The notes beneath the pieces are model-generated. The model did not search any database. It was not told the DNA's origin and saw nothing but the letters and a program-made list of their open reading frames with translations. Of a stretch of DNA of 64,000 nt, positions 26,192 through 34,983 are shown piece by piece. This DNA is from Daejeonella sp. JGW-45. Lineage in GTDB: Bacteria > Bacteroidota > Bacteroidia > Sphingobacteriales > Sphingobacteriaceae. Numbering within the stretch: position 1 is the stretch's first letter; every line of letters starts with the position of its first letter. The position numbers and the translations under genes are program-made. Location of the stretch: the NCBI RefSeq assembly GCF_029360805.1, contig NZ_JARKNC010000002.1, forward strand, positions 62,001 to 126,000, written 5' to 3'.

Positions 26192-28398
26192 TTCTTCTTC
26201 ATAATCAGCTTATCCTTAGGTACCGGTAATTTGTTCCTTCTGATATCCAATTCGTTGATGATATTTTTAGCGCCGCCAAGAACATCGATACACCAAAGTA
26301 CGAACCTTGCATCTACAGAAATAGTTCGTTTATACTGCTTATCGAACGCAATATCGCCGCTCATTGCTTCCCAGTTACCGTCAAATGCCAAACCTATCAG
26401 TTCGCCATCGCCGTTCAATACAGGCGATCCGGAGTTTCCGCCGGTAATATCGTTATTGCTGATAAAACCAACGATAAGGGTACCATTTTCGCCGTACTCC
26501 CTGAAATCGCGTTTCGCGTAAGCGTCAAGAAGCGATTGAGGTAGGTCAAATTCATCATCACCCGGCTGGTATTTGGCGATCATGCCATCGATGGTAGTAG
26601 TCACATTGTAGGTAATGCCGTCTTTGGGGCTATAGTTCTGTACCTGGCCATAGCTGATCCGCATGGTGGAATTGGCATCAGGATAGATCAGTGCGCCTTT
26701 ATTTTTCTCAAGCAAGGCTTTGAGGTACAGGTTATCGAGGCGTGTTTTTGTTGCCTGGAAATCGCTGAGCACAGTGCCGAAGTTATTTTTTACATAATCT
26801 GCCGGCACCAGGTTGACTGCATACTTGTAGCCCGGATCTTTTTCCAGCGCTTCCAGGGAAGGATTATTCAGGAATGCCCTCAGCTTAACGGGGTCAATCA
26901 GGTTGCTGTTCTTCCATAAGTAATCTGCATAATTCTCGAAAGTTGCCTGCGGTGAACCTTTCCAGTAATCTTCCACGATCAGGGTAATGAACTTAGGATG
27001 CTGAGATTTAGGCACGTCCGTATAAAAACCGGTCAGCACCTGTGCAAAGATCTTCTTATCTGCGCTCTCGAGATAAGTCTTTTCGTAGTTACTGACCATA
27101 TTATTCAGATTCGTACTTACCTGTTTAATATAGGCGGCATCGTCCTTGCGGGAATTCATAGCGTTGATCAGTGCGCCGAACTGGGAAGCATTCCTGACCC
27201 ACGGAGAGGCTAATAAACCTTCGTTGACGTAAGTATAGTGCACCGCGTAAGGATCATACGCATCATAAGCTGTCTTATATTGCGACATCAGGTTAGCGAT
27301 CTCCGGATTGGAAGCGGCCCATGCTGTAAAAGCAGCTTCTTCCTTTTGTTTACTTTCATAGATCTTCAGCCGCTTTAACTGTTCCGTCTGTCCGATATAG
27401 TATTTCCAGTAATTAGCAATGCTTGCATACTGGGAAGACATCTTAAGACGCACATCAACGTTTTTGTCCATCTCTTCTTTCCATGCTTTCAGGCGGATGT
27501 CGCGAAGCTTTACAATCGTAGGGTTCGACCGTTCTGTAGCAGTCTGAACACCATAGGATGTCAGGTAGCGGTCGGTACGGCCCGGAAAACCATAAACCAT
27601 TGCAAAGTCGCCGTTCTTTACCCCCTTGATAGAAACAGGAAGAGATTTTTTGGGTGTATAGGGTTTATTGCTTGCAGAATATGCAGCCGCTTTGTTGTTA
27701 GCGTCAGCGTATACACGGAAAACCGAAAAATCACCGGTATGACGCGGCCACTCCCAGTTATCTGTATCGCCGCCGAATTTTCCTATCGACTGCGGCGGGA
27801 TACCCACGAGGCGGATATCATTGAAGCGTTCATAAACGAAGAGTAAAAACTGGTTTGCTTTGTACACATCACGCACATCAGCTTCCATTGTAGTCCCTGC
27901 CGTGACATCGGCTGATATCTGCTTGCTTATTTCAGCGATCTTTGCTGCCCTGCCCTTTTCGTCGACACCAGCAAGGGCGGCCATCACTTTCGGGGTTACA
28001 TCTTCCATACGTACCAGGAAACGAACAAATAAGCCGGAAATAGGCTTTTCCTCCTGGTAAGACTTCGCGTAAAATCCATTGTCCAGGATGTTATTCTCAG
28101 GAGTTGAATTAGAGGCGGCGGCATCGTATCCGCAATGATGGTTAGTAAAGATCAGGCCGTTCTTTGAAACGATCTCGCCGGTACAAAAGCCTCCAAAGGA
28201 AACTATGGCGTCTTTTATACTTGCTTTATTAACGCTATAGAGGTCTTCAGGCGTTAACTTAAATCCCTGCTTTTTCATCTGCTCATAATTCTTACCTATG
28301 AGCATGGGCAGCCACATTCCTTCATCGGCTTTTGCCAGGTTAGTTAAACCCATAGCAAATACCAACAGCAATGCTACCGCGTATTTTAATCTGTTCAT
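26188..28398 (-). CDS. S46 family dipeptidyl-peptidase, DPP7-like
   Basis: 736 residues with a signal peptide (ending TNLAKADEG). S46 enzymes are periplasmic chymotrypsin-fold dipeptidyl-peptidases of Bacteroidota and Xanthomonads that release N-terminal dipeptides. The catalytic His lies in IFTNHHCGYDAA (residues 84-95) and Ser656 in TGGNSGSPVLN. Eighteen residues after the Ser is a glycine (FDGNWEA); DPP11 has Arg at this place to bind acidic P1 residues, so this enzyme is more likely DPP7-like with broad hydrophobic P1 preference (family knowledge applied by position). No type IX C-terminal domain is seen. It likely degrades peptides imported by TonB receptors. Confidence 0.93.
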   Translation of the reverse strand: MNRLKYAVALLLVFAMGLTNLAKADEGMWLPMLIGKNYEQMKKQGFKLTPEDLYSVNKASIKDAIVSFGGFCTGEIVSKNGLIFTNHHCGYDAAASNSTPENNILDNGFYAKSYQEEKPISGLFVRFLVRMEDVTPKVMAALAGVDEKGRAAKIAEISKQISADVTAGTTMEADVRDVYKANQFLLFVYERFNDIRLVGIPPQSIGKFGGDTDNWEWPRHTGDFSVFRVYADANNKAAAYSASNKPYTPKKSLPVSIKGVKNGDFAMVYGFPGRTDRYLTSYGVQTATERSNPTIVKLRDIRLKAWKEEMDKNVDVRLKMSSQYASIANYWKYYIGQTEQLKRLKIYESKQKEEAAFTAWAASNPEIANLMSQYKTAYDAYDPYAVHYTYVNEGLLASPWVRNASQFGALINAMNSRKDDAAYIKQVSTNLNNMVSNYEKTYLESADKKIFAQVLTGFYTDVPKSQHPKFITLIVEDYWKGSPQATFENYADYLWKNSNLIDPVKLRAFLNNPSLEALEKDPGYKYAVNLVPADYVKNNFGTVLSDFQATKTRLDNLYLKALLEKNKGALIYPDANSTMRISYGQVQNYSPKDGITYNVTTTIDGMIAKYQPGDDEFDLPQSLLDAYAKRDFREYGENGTLIVGFISNNDITGGNSGSPVLNGDGELIGLAFDGNWEAMSGDIAFDKQYKRTISVDARFVLWCIDVLGGAKNIINELDIRRNKLPVPKDKLIMKKK

Positions 28399-28424
28399 AA
28401 AATTGATTTATTAATTGGTTGCCG

Positions 28425-28432
28425 CAAATATA
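28425..28432 (-). promoter_or_regulatory. -7 box of S46 peptidase
   Basis: TATATTTG on the minus strand matches TAnnTTTG, 26 nt upstream of the ATG. No TTG at the ideal -33 spacing. Confidence 0.6.
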
Positions 28433-28481
28433 AGCGACAGGAGAGCTAAATGTTTCACAATGAGGCTAAAATTTTGGATAC

Positions 28482-28506
28482 AAAAAAACCCACCTTGCGG
28501 GTGGGT
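28482..28506 (-). terminator. Intrinsic terminator of the TonB-dependent receptor
   Basis: ACCCACC and GGTGGGT form a 7-bp stem (28488-28506). On the minus strand it is followed by a run of seven T. It lies 27 nt after the receptor stop codon. Confidence 0.92.
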
Positions 28507-28533
28507 CTTTTTGTAAAATTGATCCAGGCTTCT

Positions 28534-31500
28534 TTATTGGAAACTATAACGGAAACCGAACTGCATGTAATAGGTCGACAAAAAGCTTTGAGTAGTTCCA
28601 AAAGAACTATCTACAAGTTTATTATCAAACACGTTCATCTGGAATGTAGGGCGTACTCCTGTCGGAGTTAAAGCTGACACGTTTGTAGGGATCAGGATAC
28701 CGGCAGATTTGGTAAAATTAACATTACCCCATGCGCTGTTTAAAAGATTTCCGAAATTCAGGATGTCAAGAGTGAACTGAACGGAATTCTTTGTCTTTCC
28801 AAAATCTTTGAATATTTCCTGTGCGATACGAACATCTACCTGACTTCTCCATGGCTGTATACCGGCATTACGCTCAGCATACTTACCTTTATTTTTCCTC
28901 AGGTAATCATCCTGTTCGATGTAAGCAAAGAACGCGTCACTTTGCTGCTGTGCAGTATATGCAGGTGTCGCACCTGAAGCATTACGGGCAACAAAAGTAA
29001 TCTCGCTGGGATCTTTAGGAATGTAGATCAGGTCATTAGGCTGGCCGTCGCGGTTAAAGTCAGTTGAATAGGTGTAAGAGAATCTGCCCTGGTGCGCTGC
29101 TTCAAAGAATAGCGAAATGTTTGTAGCGAAATTCTTAACATATTCTTTTCTCAAGGAGACACTTCCAATCACACGGTGAGGAAGACTGTTTAACCCTGGT
29201 GCCAATCCAGGATCATTTCCTGTGTTGGAGTTATTGTTTAATGACCAGGTATTAAGAAGTTGATCTCCCTGTCCGTCGTAAAGCTTACGGTCTTCACTTC
29301 TGGTGTACGATGCCGTTGCATAAAGGCCGCGACCAAAGTTCTTGCTAAGCGTTGCTGTGATGAACCATGAGTGGCCTTCATCAGCATTGCTAAGATATAT
29401 CGGGTTAAATGCACCGGTTGCAGTAGCGCTTGGCTGTCCTGTAGAAGTAAGCTTGTTAATGTACCTATCGACGTTTGCATTTGGATAGATCGGGCGGTGA
29501 TCCGGGTAGCCGGCAATATTCAGGGCCGTAGGAGCTACAAGGTTAACGTGAATACCCTTAGCAATATTCAATTCCCTGTTGTAAAGTCCTTCAAGCGTTC
29601 CGGTAATACCCCACGGCAATGTCGCGTCTACCGCTAAACTGCTTTTCCATGTTTTCGGGAATCTGAAACTAGGATCCATTGCACTCAAAGTAGCTGGTAT
29701 GGACGTTCCGGCTGATGGCGGCGTTGCCGGAAGGTACTGCCTGATGTTCGGGCTGAACACGCCAGGAGTATTTGCAGTTCCGTTATAAGCCTGCGTAAAC
29801 TGGATCAGACCAGCATCCCCAGATTGGGCAACGATCCATACAAAAGGAACCTTTGTGGTGAAAATACCGGTACCACCTCTGAATTGTAAAGAACGGTCTC
29901 CCTTAACATCATAGTTGAAACCAAAGCGTGGCGACCAAAGAATACGTTGGTCAGGTAATACTCCCGTGTCGTATTTTACACCATTTGCGAAAGTAAGCGG
30001 AGCTACCAAAGGATGAGTCTTAATTTCAGGAACATCCGGGTAAGTGGTCAGTTCTGCACGCAGTCCGGCAGTTAATTTTAACTTTTCACCCACGTTAAAG
30101 GCATCCTGAAGGTAAGCGGAATATTGCTGGTACTTAAACGTTGGGAACGCCTGTGCATAACCCGGAGATAGTGAATATGTTATTGCATAATCGTTTGGTT
30201 TTGCTCCGTTTACGAAATCAGCCCATGAATTGTAGCGATATGCACCAGTTCCGAAACGCTGGAATCCGTTCTGTGTAGTGCTGAAATCTGCCTGCGCTCC
30301 TAAAGTAAGTTCGTGAGCACCAAGGTTGAGCGTTAAGTTATCGGTGATTGAAGTTGTTTTTACATCCCTAAGGTTGCCGTAGGTAAAAGGCTCATAACCA
30401 AAGGTTGTAAACGCCATACCATCCTTCATGATATCAACTAAAGGGAATACCTCACTATCAGAGCTTCTTGGGTCGTTCTGATGAGTAAAACTGGCCCTTA
30501 AACTGTTTGACACTTTAGAGCCAAAAGAAGAAGTCAATTCACTTGCCAGGGAATATTGGTTGGCATCCTGGTAATAAGTTGAATTACTGAAACCCAAATG
30601 CTGAATAGATCCGCGGCCGCCGTTGTTCGGGAACGTCCAGCCGGTACCGGTTGTTGAAGTACTGGTTGGGTTGGATGATTTACTTTCCACCTGGTTATAA
30701 CGGATGTTAAAACGGTGATTATTGTTAATGTTCCAGTCCAAACGGGCCAGGAACTTATAATTGTTTGCTTTATTACTATATCCCTGGTAAACACCCGGAT
30801 TGTAACCGTAAGTATTAATTAAATAATTCCGGATGGCGTCGAGCTCGCCTGCGGTAGGTCTTGCAACGTTAGTATTCGTACCTCCGAAAGGTGTTGATGC
30901 TGTTGCTGCGACACGTGTGGAACCCGGGGTAACCTGATCCTGACGTTCAACATTGGCGAAGAAGAAAACCTTGTTCTTGATGATCGGACCACCAAAACTG
31001 GCGCCCACCTGTCTTACGTCGATCGAGCCCAGAGTTATCCTGTTGCCATCAACTTTATCTCCCTGGTAGCCTTCATTTCTGAAGTTAAGGAAGGCACCAC
31101 CGAAGAAATCATTTCTACCCGAACGGGTTACTGCATTGATCGATGCACCTGTAAAGCCAGATAATCTCACATCAAAAGGGGCAACACTGATAGCAATCTC
31201 CTCGATAGCGTCCAGTGAAATTGGAGAACCGCCCGCCGGAAGGTTACCGCCGATACCAAACTGGTTATTAAAGTCTGAACCATCTACCGTAAAGTTATTC
31301 TGACGATAGTTACCACCACCTATTGAAGGACCATTCGAATTGGTTGAAGATGCCTGAGGGGTAAATTTAGTCAGGTCATTCAATCCCCTGGAAATAGTTG
31401 GCACTGATGCGATCTGTGCCCTTCCAAGGTTAGTTGTAGCGCCAGTTCTATCTGCATTTAACACAGAATTCGGATCAGAAGCTGTGATCACTACTTCCTG

Positions 31501-31839
31501 CAGTTCCCTGCCGGAGGCAGTCATAGTAACATTAAGCTGATAAGGCTCTCCCAGTTTTAACATCAGACCGCTGAAAGATTCTGTTTTGTAACCTACGTAC
31601 GTGATATCGACTGTATAAGGTCCACCAACACGCATATTGGGAATATTAAACCTGCCATCCGCGCCCGTAGAAGAACCGTAAACAGTTCCTGTAGGGAGGT
31701 GCGTAGCTTTAACGGTTGCTCCTATAAGTGTTTCCTGTGAATCACGAATAGTACCCGTTAAACTACTCGTTGTTACCTGTGCATCTGCGCTTAACGCACC
31801 AAGCAATACAACAAGTGTAAAGAGTAAAAACTTCTTCAT
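28534..31839 (-). CDS. Oar-like TonB-dependent outer-membrane receptor
   Basis: 1101 residues. A signal peptide (MKKFLLFTLVVLLGALSADAQ) is followed by a CarboxypepD-regulatory-like domain (residues about 25-110, GTIRDSQETLIGATVKATH). The plug domain contains FTVDGSDFNNQFGIGG and ISVAPFDVRLSGFTGASINAV, characteristic of Oar-type receptors rather than SusC. The remainder is a beta-barrel rich in aromatic strands ending FGFRYSFQ, with the C-terminal aromatic residue needed for outer-membrane insertion. It imports an unknown substrate, possibly protein-derived given the neighbouring S46 peptidase. No SusD partner is present. It has its own promoter and terminator. Confidence 0.95.
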   Translation of the reverse strand: MKKFLLFTLVVLLGALSADAQVTTSSLTGTIRDSQETLIGATVKATHLPTGTVYGSSTGADGRFNIPNMRVGGPYTVDITYVGYKTESFSGLMLKLGEPYQLNVTMTASGRELQEVVITASDPNSVLNADRTGATTNLGRAQIASVPTISRGLNDLTKFTPQASSTNSNGPSIGGGNYRQNNFTVDGSDFNNQFGIGGNLPAGGSPISLDAIEEIAISVAPFDVRLSGFTGASINAVTRSGRNDFFGGAFLNFRNEGYQGDKVDGNRITLGSIDVRQVGASFGGPIIKNKVFFFANVERQDQVTPGSTRVAATASTPFGGTNTNVARPTAGELDAIRNYLINTYGYNPGVYQGYSNKANNYKFLARLDWNINNNHRFNIRYNQVESKSSNPTSTSTTGTGWTFPNNGGRGSIQHLGFSNSTYYQDANQYSLASELTSSFGSKVSNSLRASFTHQNDPRSSDSEVFPLVDIMKDGMAFTTFGYEPFTYGNLRDVKTTSITDNLTLNLGAHELTLGAQADFSTTQNGFQRFGTGAYRYNSWADFVNGAKPNDYAITYSLSPGYAQAFPTFKYQQYSAYLQDAFNVGEKLKLTAGLRAELTTYPDVPEIKTHPLVAPLTFANGVKYDTGVLPDQRILWSPRFGFNYDVKGDRSLQFRGGTGIFTTKVPFVWIVAQSGDAGLIQFTQAYNGTANTPGVFSPNIRQYLPATPPSAGTSIPATLSAMDPSFRFPKTWKSSLAVDATLPWGITGTLEGLYNRELNIAKGIHVNLVAPTALNIAGYPDHRPIYPNANVDRYINKLTSTGQPSATATGAFNPIYLSNADEGHSWFITATLSKNFGRGLYATASYTRSEDRKLYDGQGDQLLNTWSLNNNSNTGNDPGLAPGLNSLPHRVIGSVSLRKEYVKNFATNISLFFEAAHQGRFSYTYSTDFNRDGQPNDLIYIPKDPSEITFVARNASGATPAYTAQQQSDAFFAYIEQDDYLRKNKGKYAERNAGIQPWRSQVDVRIAQEIFKDFGKTKNSVQFTLDILNFGNLLNSAWGNVNFTKSAGILIPTNVSALTPTGVRPTFQMNVFDNKLVDSSFGTTQSFLSTYYMQFGFRYSFQ

Positions 31840-31888
31840 AAATTTTCCTTTAATGTGAGATTGTTTTAATTGGTTATTGAAATCGCCG

Positions 31889-31896
31889 CAAAGATA
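31889..31896 (-). promoter_or_regulatory. -7 box of the TonB-dependent receptor
   Basis: TATCTTTG on the minus strand matches TAnnTTTG, giving a leader of roughly 45 nt before the ATG at 31839. Confidence 0.6.
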
Positions 31897-32001
31897 ATGA
31901 GCATTTTCTGTTCTGTAACATTTTCAATGTTAAGATAATATTAAATATGCTGATTTACACATTCCTATAATAATGGGTGCTGTAATTTTTTTCCACATTT
32001 T

Positions 32002-32137
32002 GGGTTATGGGCTGTGGGTTGTGAGCTGTGAGCTTCTTGAAAATGACTATACTTCAGCATTAGTAATGATGCAGCGAAAAAGCCCATGACTCATTGCTCA
32101 TTGCTCGTTGCTCATAGCTCATTTCCAATTGCCCATA
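32002..32137. repeat. Paired heptad arms between TonB receptor and lpd
   Basis: Left arm 32002-32036 has five heptamers (GGGTTAT, GGGCTGT, then GAGCTGT type). Right arm 32082-32137 has eight in phase, mostly GCTCATT-like, beginning GCCCATG and ending GCCCATA. Read in reverse complement, the right arm gives TATGGGC and ATGAGC units like the left arm. It lies between divergent starts and its last units carry the -33 TTG of the lpd promoter. The rest of the 354-nt gap holds the receptor promoter and AT-rich sequence. Confidence 0.9.
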
Positions 32138-32159
32138 TAAAACAAATTATCTAAGTTTG
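32129..32159 (+). promoter_or_regulatory. Promoter of lpd
   Basis: TTG (32129-32131), 20-nt spacer and TAAGTTTG (32152-32159), a good match to the Bacteroidota consensus, 34 nt upstream of the lpd ATG. The TTG lies across the junction of the last two heptamers of the repeat array. Confidence 0.8.
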
Positions 32160-32193
32160 CCATGGATTTGTCTATACATCACAAATAAGAAAT

Positions 32194-33582
32194 ATGAACT
32201 ACGACATTATAATCATAGGAAGCGGCCCGGGGGGGTATGTAGCTGCGATTCGCGCATCACAATTGGGACTAAAAGTTGCAATAGTTGAACGTGAATCTCT
32301 TGGGGGTATTTGCCTGAACTGGGGTTGTATTCCAACAAAGGCTTTGCTAAAAAGTGCCAATGTTTTTGAATACATCACACACGCCGCTGATTATGGCATT
32401 AAAGTTCAGGGGTCGGAAGCTGACTTCGAATCTATTATTAAAAGAAGTCGTGGTGTAGCTGACGGAATGAGTAAAGGTGTTCAGTTTCTGATGAAGAAGA
32501 ACAAGATCGAAGTGATCATGGGAACCGGCAAGATTAAAAAAGGCAACAAGGTTGAGGTTAAAGGCGCTGACGGAAAAGCAGCCGAGTACACAGCAAAGCA
32601 TATTATTCTGGCTACGGGAGGGCGTTCAAGGGAATTGCCGAACTTAAAGCAAGATGGTAAAAAAGTTATCGGGTACCGCCAGGCGATGTCTCTGCCTGAG
32701 CAGCCCAAGAGTATGGTCGTTGTTGGATCCGGAGCGATTGGAGTCGAGTTCGCCTATTTCTACAATGCCATAGGTACTAAGGTAACAATCGTTGAATATC
32801 TGGACAATATTGTTCCGGTTGAAGACGAAGATGTATCAAAACAGTTGCTTCGCAGTCTTAAAAAAGCCGGTATCAGTATTATGACGGGTGCCAATGTGGA
32901 GTCCGTTGATTCTTCGGGCAAAACATGCAAAGTGCAGGTTAAGTCGGCCGCCGGAACAGAAATGATTGAATGTGATATCGTACTTTCTGCAGTTGGCGTT
33001 ACCCCGAACATTGAAAATATAGGTCTTGAAGAAGTGGGCGTAAAAGTTGATAAAGGCCGCGTGACCGTCGACGATTTTTATAAAACAAATATCGATGGGG
33101 TGTATGCAATCGGGGATATTGTGAAAGGCCAGGCCCTGGCACACGTAGCCTCTGCAGAAGGGATCATCTGTGTGGAGAAAATTGCCGGACACCACCCTGA
33201 GCCGCTAAACTATAATAATATCCCCGGATGTACTTATTGCTCACCGGAGATCGCCTCAGTAGGATATACTGAGAAAGCGGCGAAAGAAGCCGGATATGAA
33301 GTCAAGGTGGGTAAATTCCCATTCTCAGCTTCAGGAAAGGCCAGTGCAGCCGGCGCCAAGGATGGCTTTGTAAAGGTGATCTTTGATGCCAAATACGGAG
33401 AATTCCTCGGAGCGCATATGATCGGCGCCAACGTTACCGAGATGATCGCCGAAGTTGTCGTAGCGCGTAAGCTGGAAACGACAGGTATGGACATTGTTAA
33501 AACGGTTCACCCTCACCCTACTATGAGCGAAGCTATCATGGAAGCAGCCGCTGATGCTTATGGGGAGGTAATTCATTTATAA
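32194..33582 (+). CDS. lpdA: Dihydrolipoyl dehydrogenase
   Basis: 462 residues. It is the E3 flavoprotein of 2-oxo-acid dehydrogenase complexes, reoxidising dihydrolipoyl groups with NAD+. The N-terminal FAD motif is IIIGSGPGGYVAAIRA. The redox-active disulfide is Cys40/Cys45 in GGICLNWGCIPTKA, the NAD motif is VVGSGAIGVEFA, the second FAD contact is VYAIGDIVKG, and the active-site His/Glu pair is His441/Glu446 in HPTMSEA. E1/E2 genes are not adjacent, which is common for a shared E3. It has a consensus promoter. Confidence 0.97.
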   Translation: MNYDIIIIGSGPGGYVAAIRASQLGLKVAIVERESLGGICLNWGCIPTKALLKSANVFEYITHAADYGIKVQGSEADFESIIKRSRGVADGMSKGVQFLMKKNKIEVIMGTGKIKKGNKVEVKGADGKAAEYTAKHIILATGGRSRELPNLKQDGKKVIGYRQAMSLPEQPKSMVVVGSGAIGVEFAYFYNAIGTKVTIVEYLDNIVPVEDEDVSKQLLRSLKKAGISIMTGANVESVDSSGKTCKVQVKSAAGTEMIECDIVLSAVGVTPNIENIGLEEVGVKVDKGRVTVDDFYKTNIDGVYAIGDIVKGQALAHVASAEGIICVEKIAGHHPEPLNYNNIPGCTYCSPEIASVGYTEKAAKEAGYEVKVGKFPFSASGKASAAGAKDGFVKVIFDAKYGEFLGAHMIGANVTEMIAEVVVARKLETTGMDIVKTVHPHPTMSEAIMEAAADAYGEVIHL

Positions 33583-33584
33583 AT

Positions 33585-33671
33585 AACTGAAAGCTGAAAA
33601 CTGGAAACTGAAATATTAGACGCCTACCCTTCAGTTTTCAGCTTTCAGTTTTCAGTTTTCAACTCTCAACT
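33585..33671. repeat. Perfectly phased heptad hairpin between lpd and SMR gene
   Basis: Left arm 33585-33612 has four heptamers of AACTGAA/AGCTGAA type starting two bases after the lpd stop. Right arm 33630-33671 has six (TTCAGTT/TTCAGCT, then TTCAACT and CTCAACT). Units 33585-33605 can pair with 33630-33650 over 21 bp with one G-T pair and a 24-nt loop. The right arm ends three bases before the next ATG. Confidence 0.92.
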
Positions 33672-33674
33672 CCT

Positions 33675-34004
33675 ATGCCCTGGATCTATCTCATAATCGG
33701 CGGACTTTTCGAAGTAGCCTTTACCAGTTGTCTGGGTAAAGCAAAGAATGCTTCCGGCACGGAGTTCTGGCTGTGGATATTGGGGTTCCTGATAAGTGTT
33801 TCGGTAAGCATGTACATGCTTTTTCTTGCGTCCAAGACATTGCCTATGGGAACCTCTTATGCTGTATGGGCAGGTATTGGTGCAGTAGGCTCTGTCGTTG
33901 CCGGGATAATTCTTTTTAAAGAGCCGACGGATTTCTGGAGAATGTTCTTTCTTTTTCTGTTGATATCATCAATTATTGGACTTAAGGTTTCGACCAAGCA
34001 CTGA
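33675..34004 (+). CDS. SMR-family small multidrug/guanidinium exporter (SugE/Gdx-like)
   Basis: 109 residues with four membrane helices. The essential membrane Glu of the family is Glu13 in IIGGLFEVAFTSC, and the conserved GTSYAVWAGIGAVGSVV loop-helix follows in helix 3, then KEP before helix 4. SMR proteins are proton-coupled dimeric exporters of quaternary ammonium compounds or guanidinium. It is followed after a single base by a metallo-hydrolase ATG, so the two are translationally coupled. Substrate class (Gdx versus Qac) is not settled. Confidence 0.9.
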   Translation: MPWIYLIIGGLFEVAFTSCLGKAKNASGTEFWLWILGFLISVSVSMYMLFLASKTLPMGTSYAVWAGIGAVGSVVAGIILFKEPTDFWRMFFLFLLISSIIGLKVSTKH

Positions 34005-34005
34005 T

Positions 34006-34848
34006 ATGGAACTATATACTATAAATGCCGGATACTTCAAATTGGATGGCGGTGCGATGTTTGGCGTTGTTCCTAAATCTATCTGGCAAAAAACCAATCC
34101 TGCAGATGAAAATAATCTGTGCACCTGGGCGATGCGCTGTCTTCTTATTAAGGATGGCGAGCGCCTGATACTTGTGGACAACGGCATCGGTGAAAAGCAG
34201 GATGAGAAGTTTCTCAAGCACTACTATCTGCACGGTGATGATACTTTAGAGAAGTCTCTGGCCAGCCACGGTTTTACAAAGAACGACATCACTGACGTTT
34301 TTCTAACGCATCTGCATTTTGACCATTGCGGAGGATCTATTGAGAGAGATGCTGATGGAAACTTGTCCCCTGCCTTCAAAAATGCCACCTTCTGGAGCAA
34401 CCGTGCACACTGGGAGTGGGCTATATTACCTAACGCAAGGGAGAAAGCGTCTTTCCTGAAAGAAAATATACTCCCGATCCAGGAGAGCGGGCAATTGAAA
34501 TTCGTCGATAATGAGGACGGCGTTACATTCACAGATAATATTTCTATCCGGTTTGCCTACGGCCACACCGACGCTATGATGTTACCGCAGATCAGCTACA
34601 AGGGCCGAACCGTCTTGTACATGGCCGATTTGTTGCCCTCGGTAGGTCATATCCCCCTGCCCTACGTAATGGCCTATGATATGTTCCCGATGAAAACGCT
34701 GGATGAAAAGAAAAAGTTCCTGGAAGAAGCGGTAAAAAACGACTATATTCTGTACCTGGAGCATGACCCGGTAAACGAATGCTGCACACTTCAGGACACA
34801 GAAAAAGGCATCCGGGTTAAGGATACCTTCAGGTTGGGGGATATTTGA
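34006..34848 (+). CDS. Metallo-beta-lactamase-fold hydrolase
   Basis: 280 residues from the ATG at 34006, which lies one base after the SMR stop; a longer in-frame start would overlap the SMR gene. The metal motif HLHFDHCGG gives His102, His104, Asp106 and His107, and a later GHTDAMM and EHDP provide further ligands. The organisation resembles N-acyl homoserine lactonase-like and related MBL hydrolases; the real substrate is unknown. Coupling to an exporter suggests that it acts on a compound whose product or analogue is exported (inference). Confidence 0.88.
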   Translation: MELYTINAGYFKLDGGAMFGVVPKSIWQKTNPADENNLCTWAMRCLLIKDGERLILVDNGIGEKQDEKFLKHYYLHGDDTLEKSLASHGFTKNDITDVFLTHLHFDHCGGSIERDADGNLSPAFKNATFWSNRAHWEWAILPNAREKASFLKENILPIQESGQLKFVDNEDGVTFTDNISIRFAYGHTDAMMLPQISYKGRTVLYMADLLPSVGHIPLPYVMAYDMFPMKTLDEKKKFLEEAVKNDYILYLEHDPVNECCTLQDTEKGIRVKDTFRLGDI

Positions 34849-34983
34849 GTTGTACGTTATACGTTTTACGTTATAAGTCTGGGCGGTCAGCGTATGGCTT
34901 ATAGATATTTGGTAACCTGGCAAGTTTCCTAATACCCTATACCTAACACCTAACACCTAATACCTAATACCTAACACCTCATA
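34849..34983. repeat. Two unlike heptad arms between MBL hydrolase and aldo/keto reductase
   Basis: Left arm 34849-34876 begins directly after the hydrolase stop with four heptamers of the GTTGTAC/GTTATAC family and then GTCTGGG. Right arm 34928-34983 has eight CCTAACA/CCTAATA heptamers; its last unit contains the reductase stop codon (34979-34981, minus strand). Unlike other loci, the two arms are not reverse complements. Confidence 0.9.
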
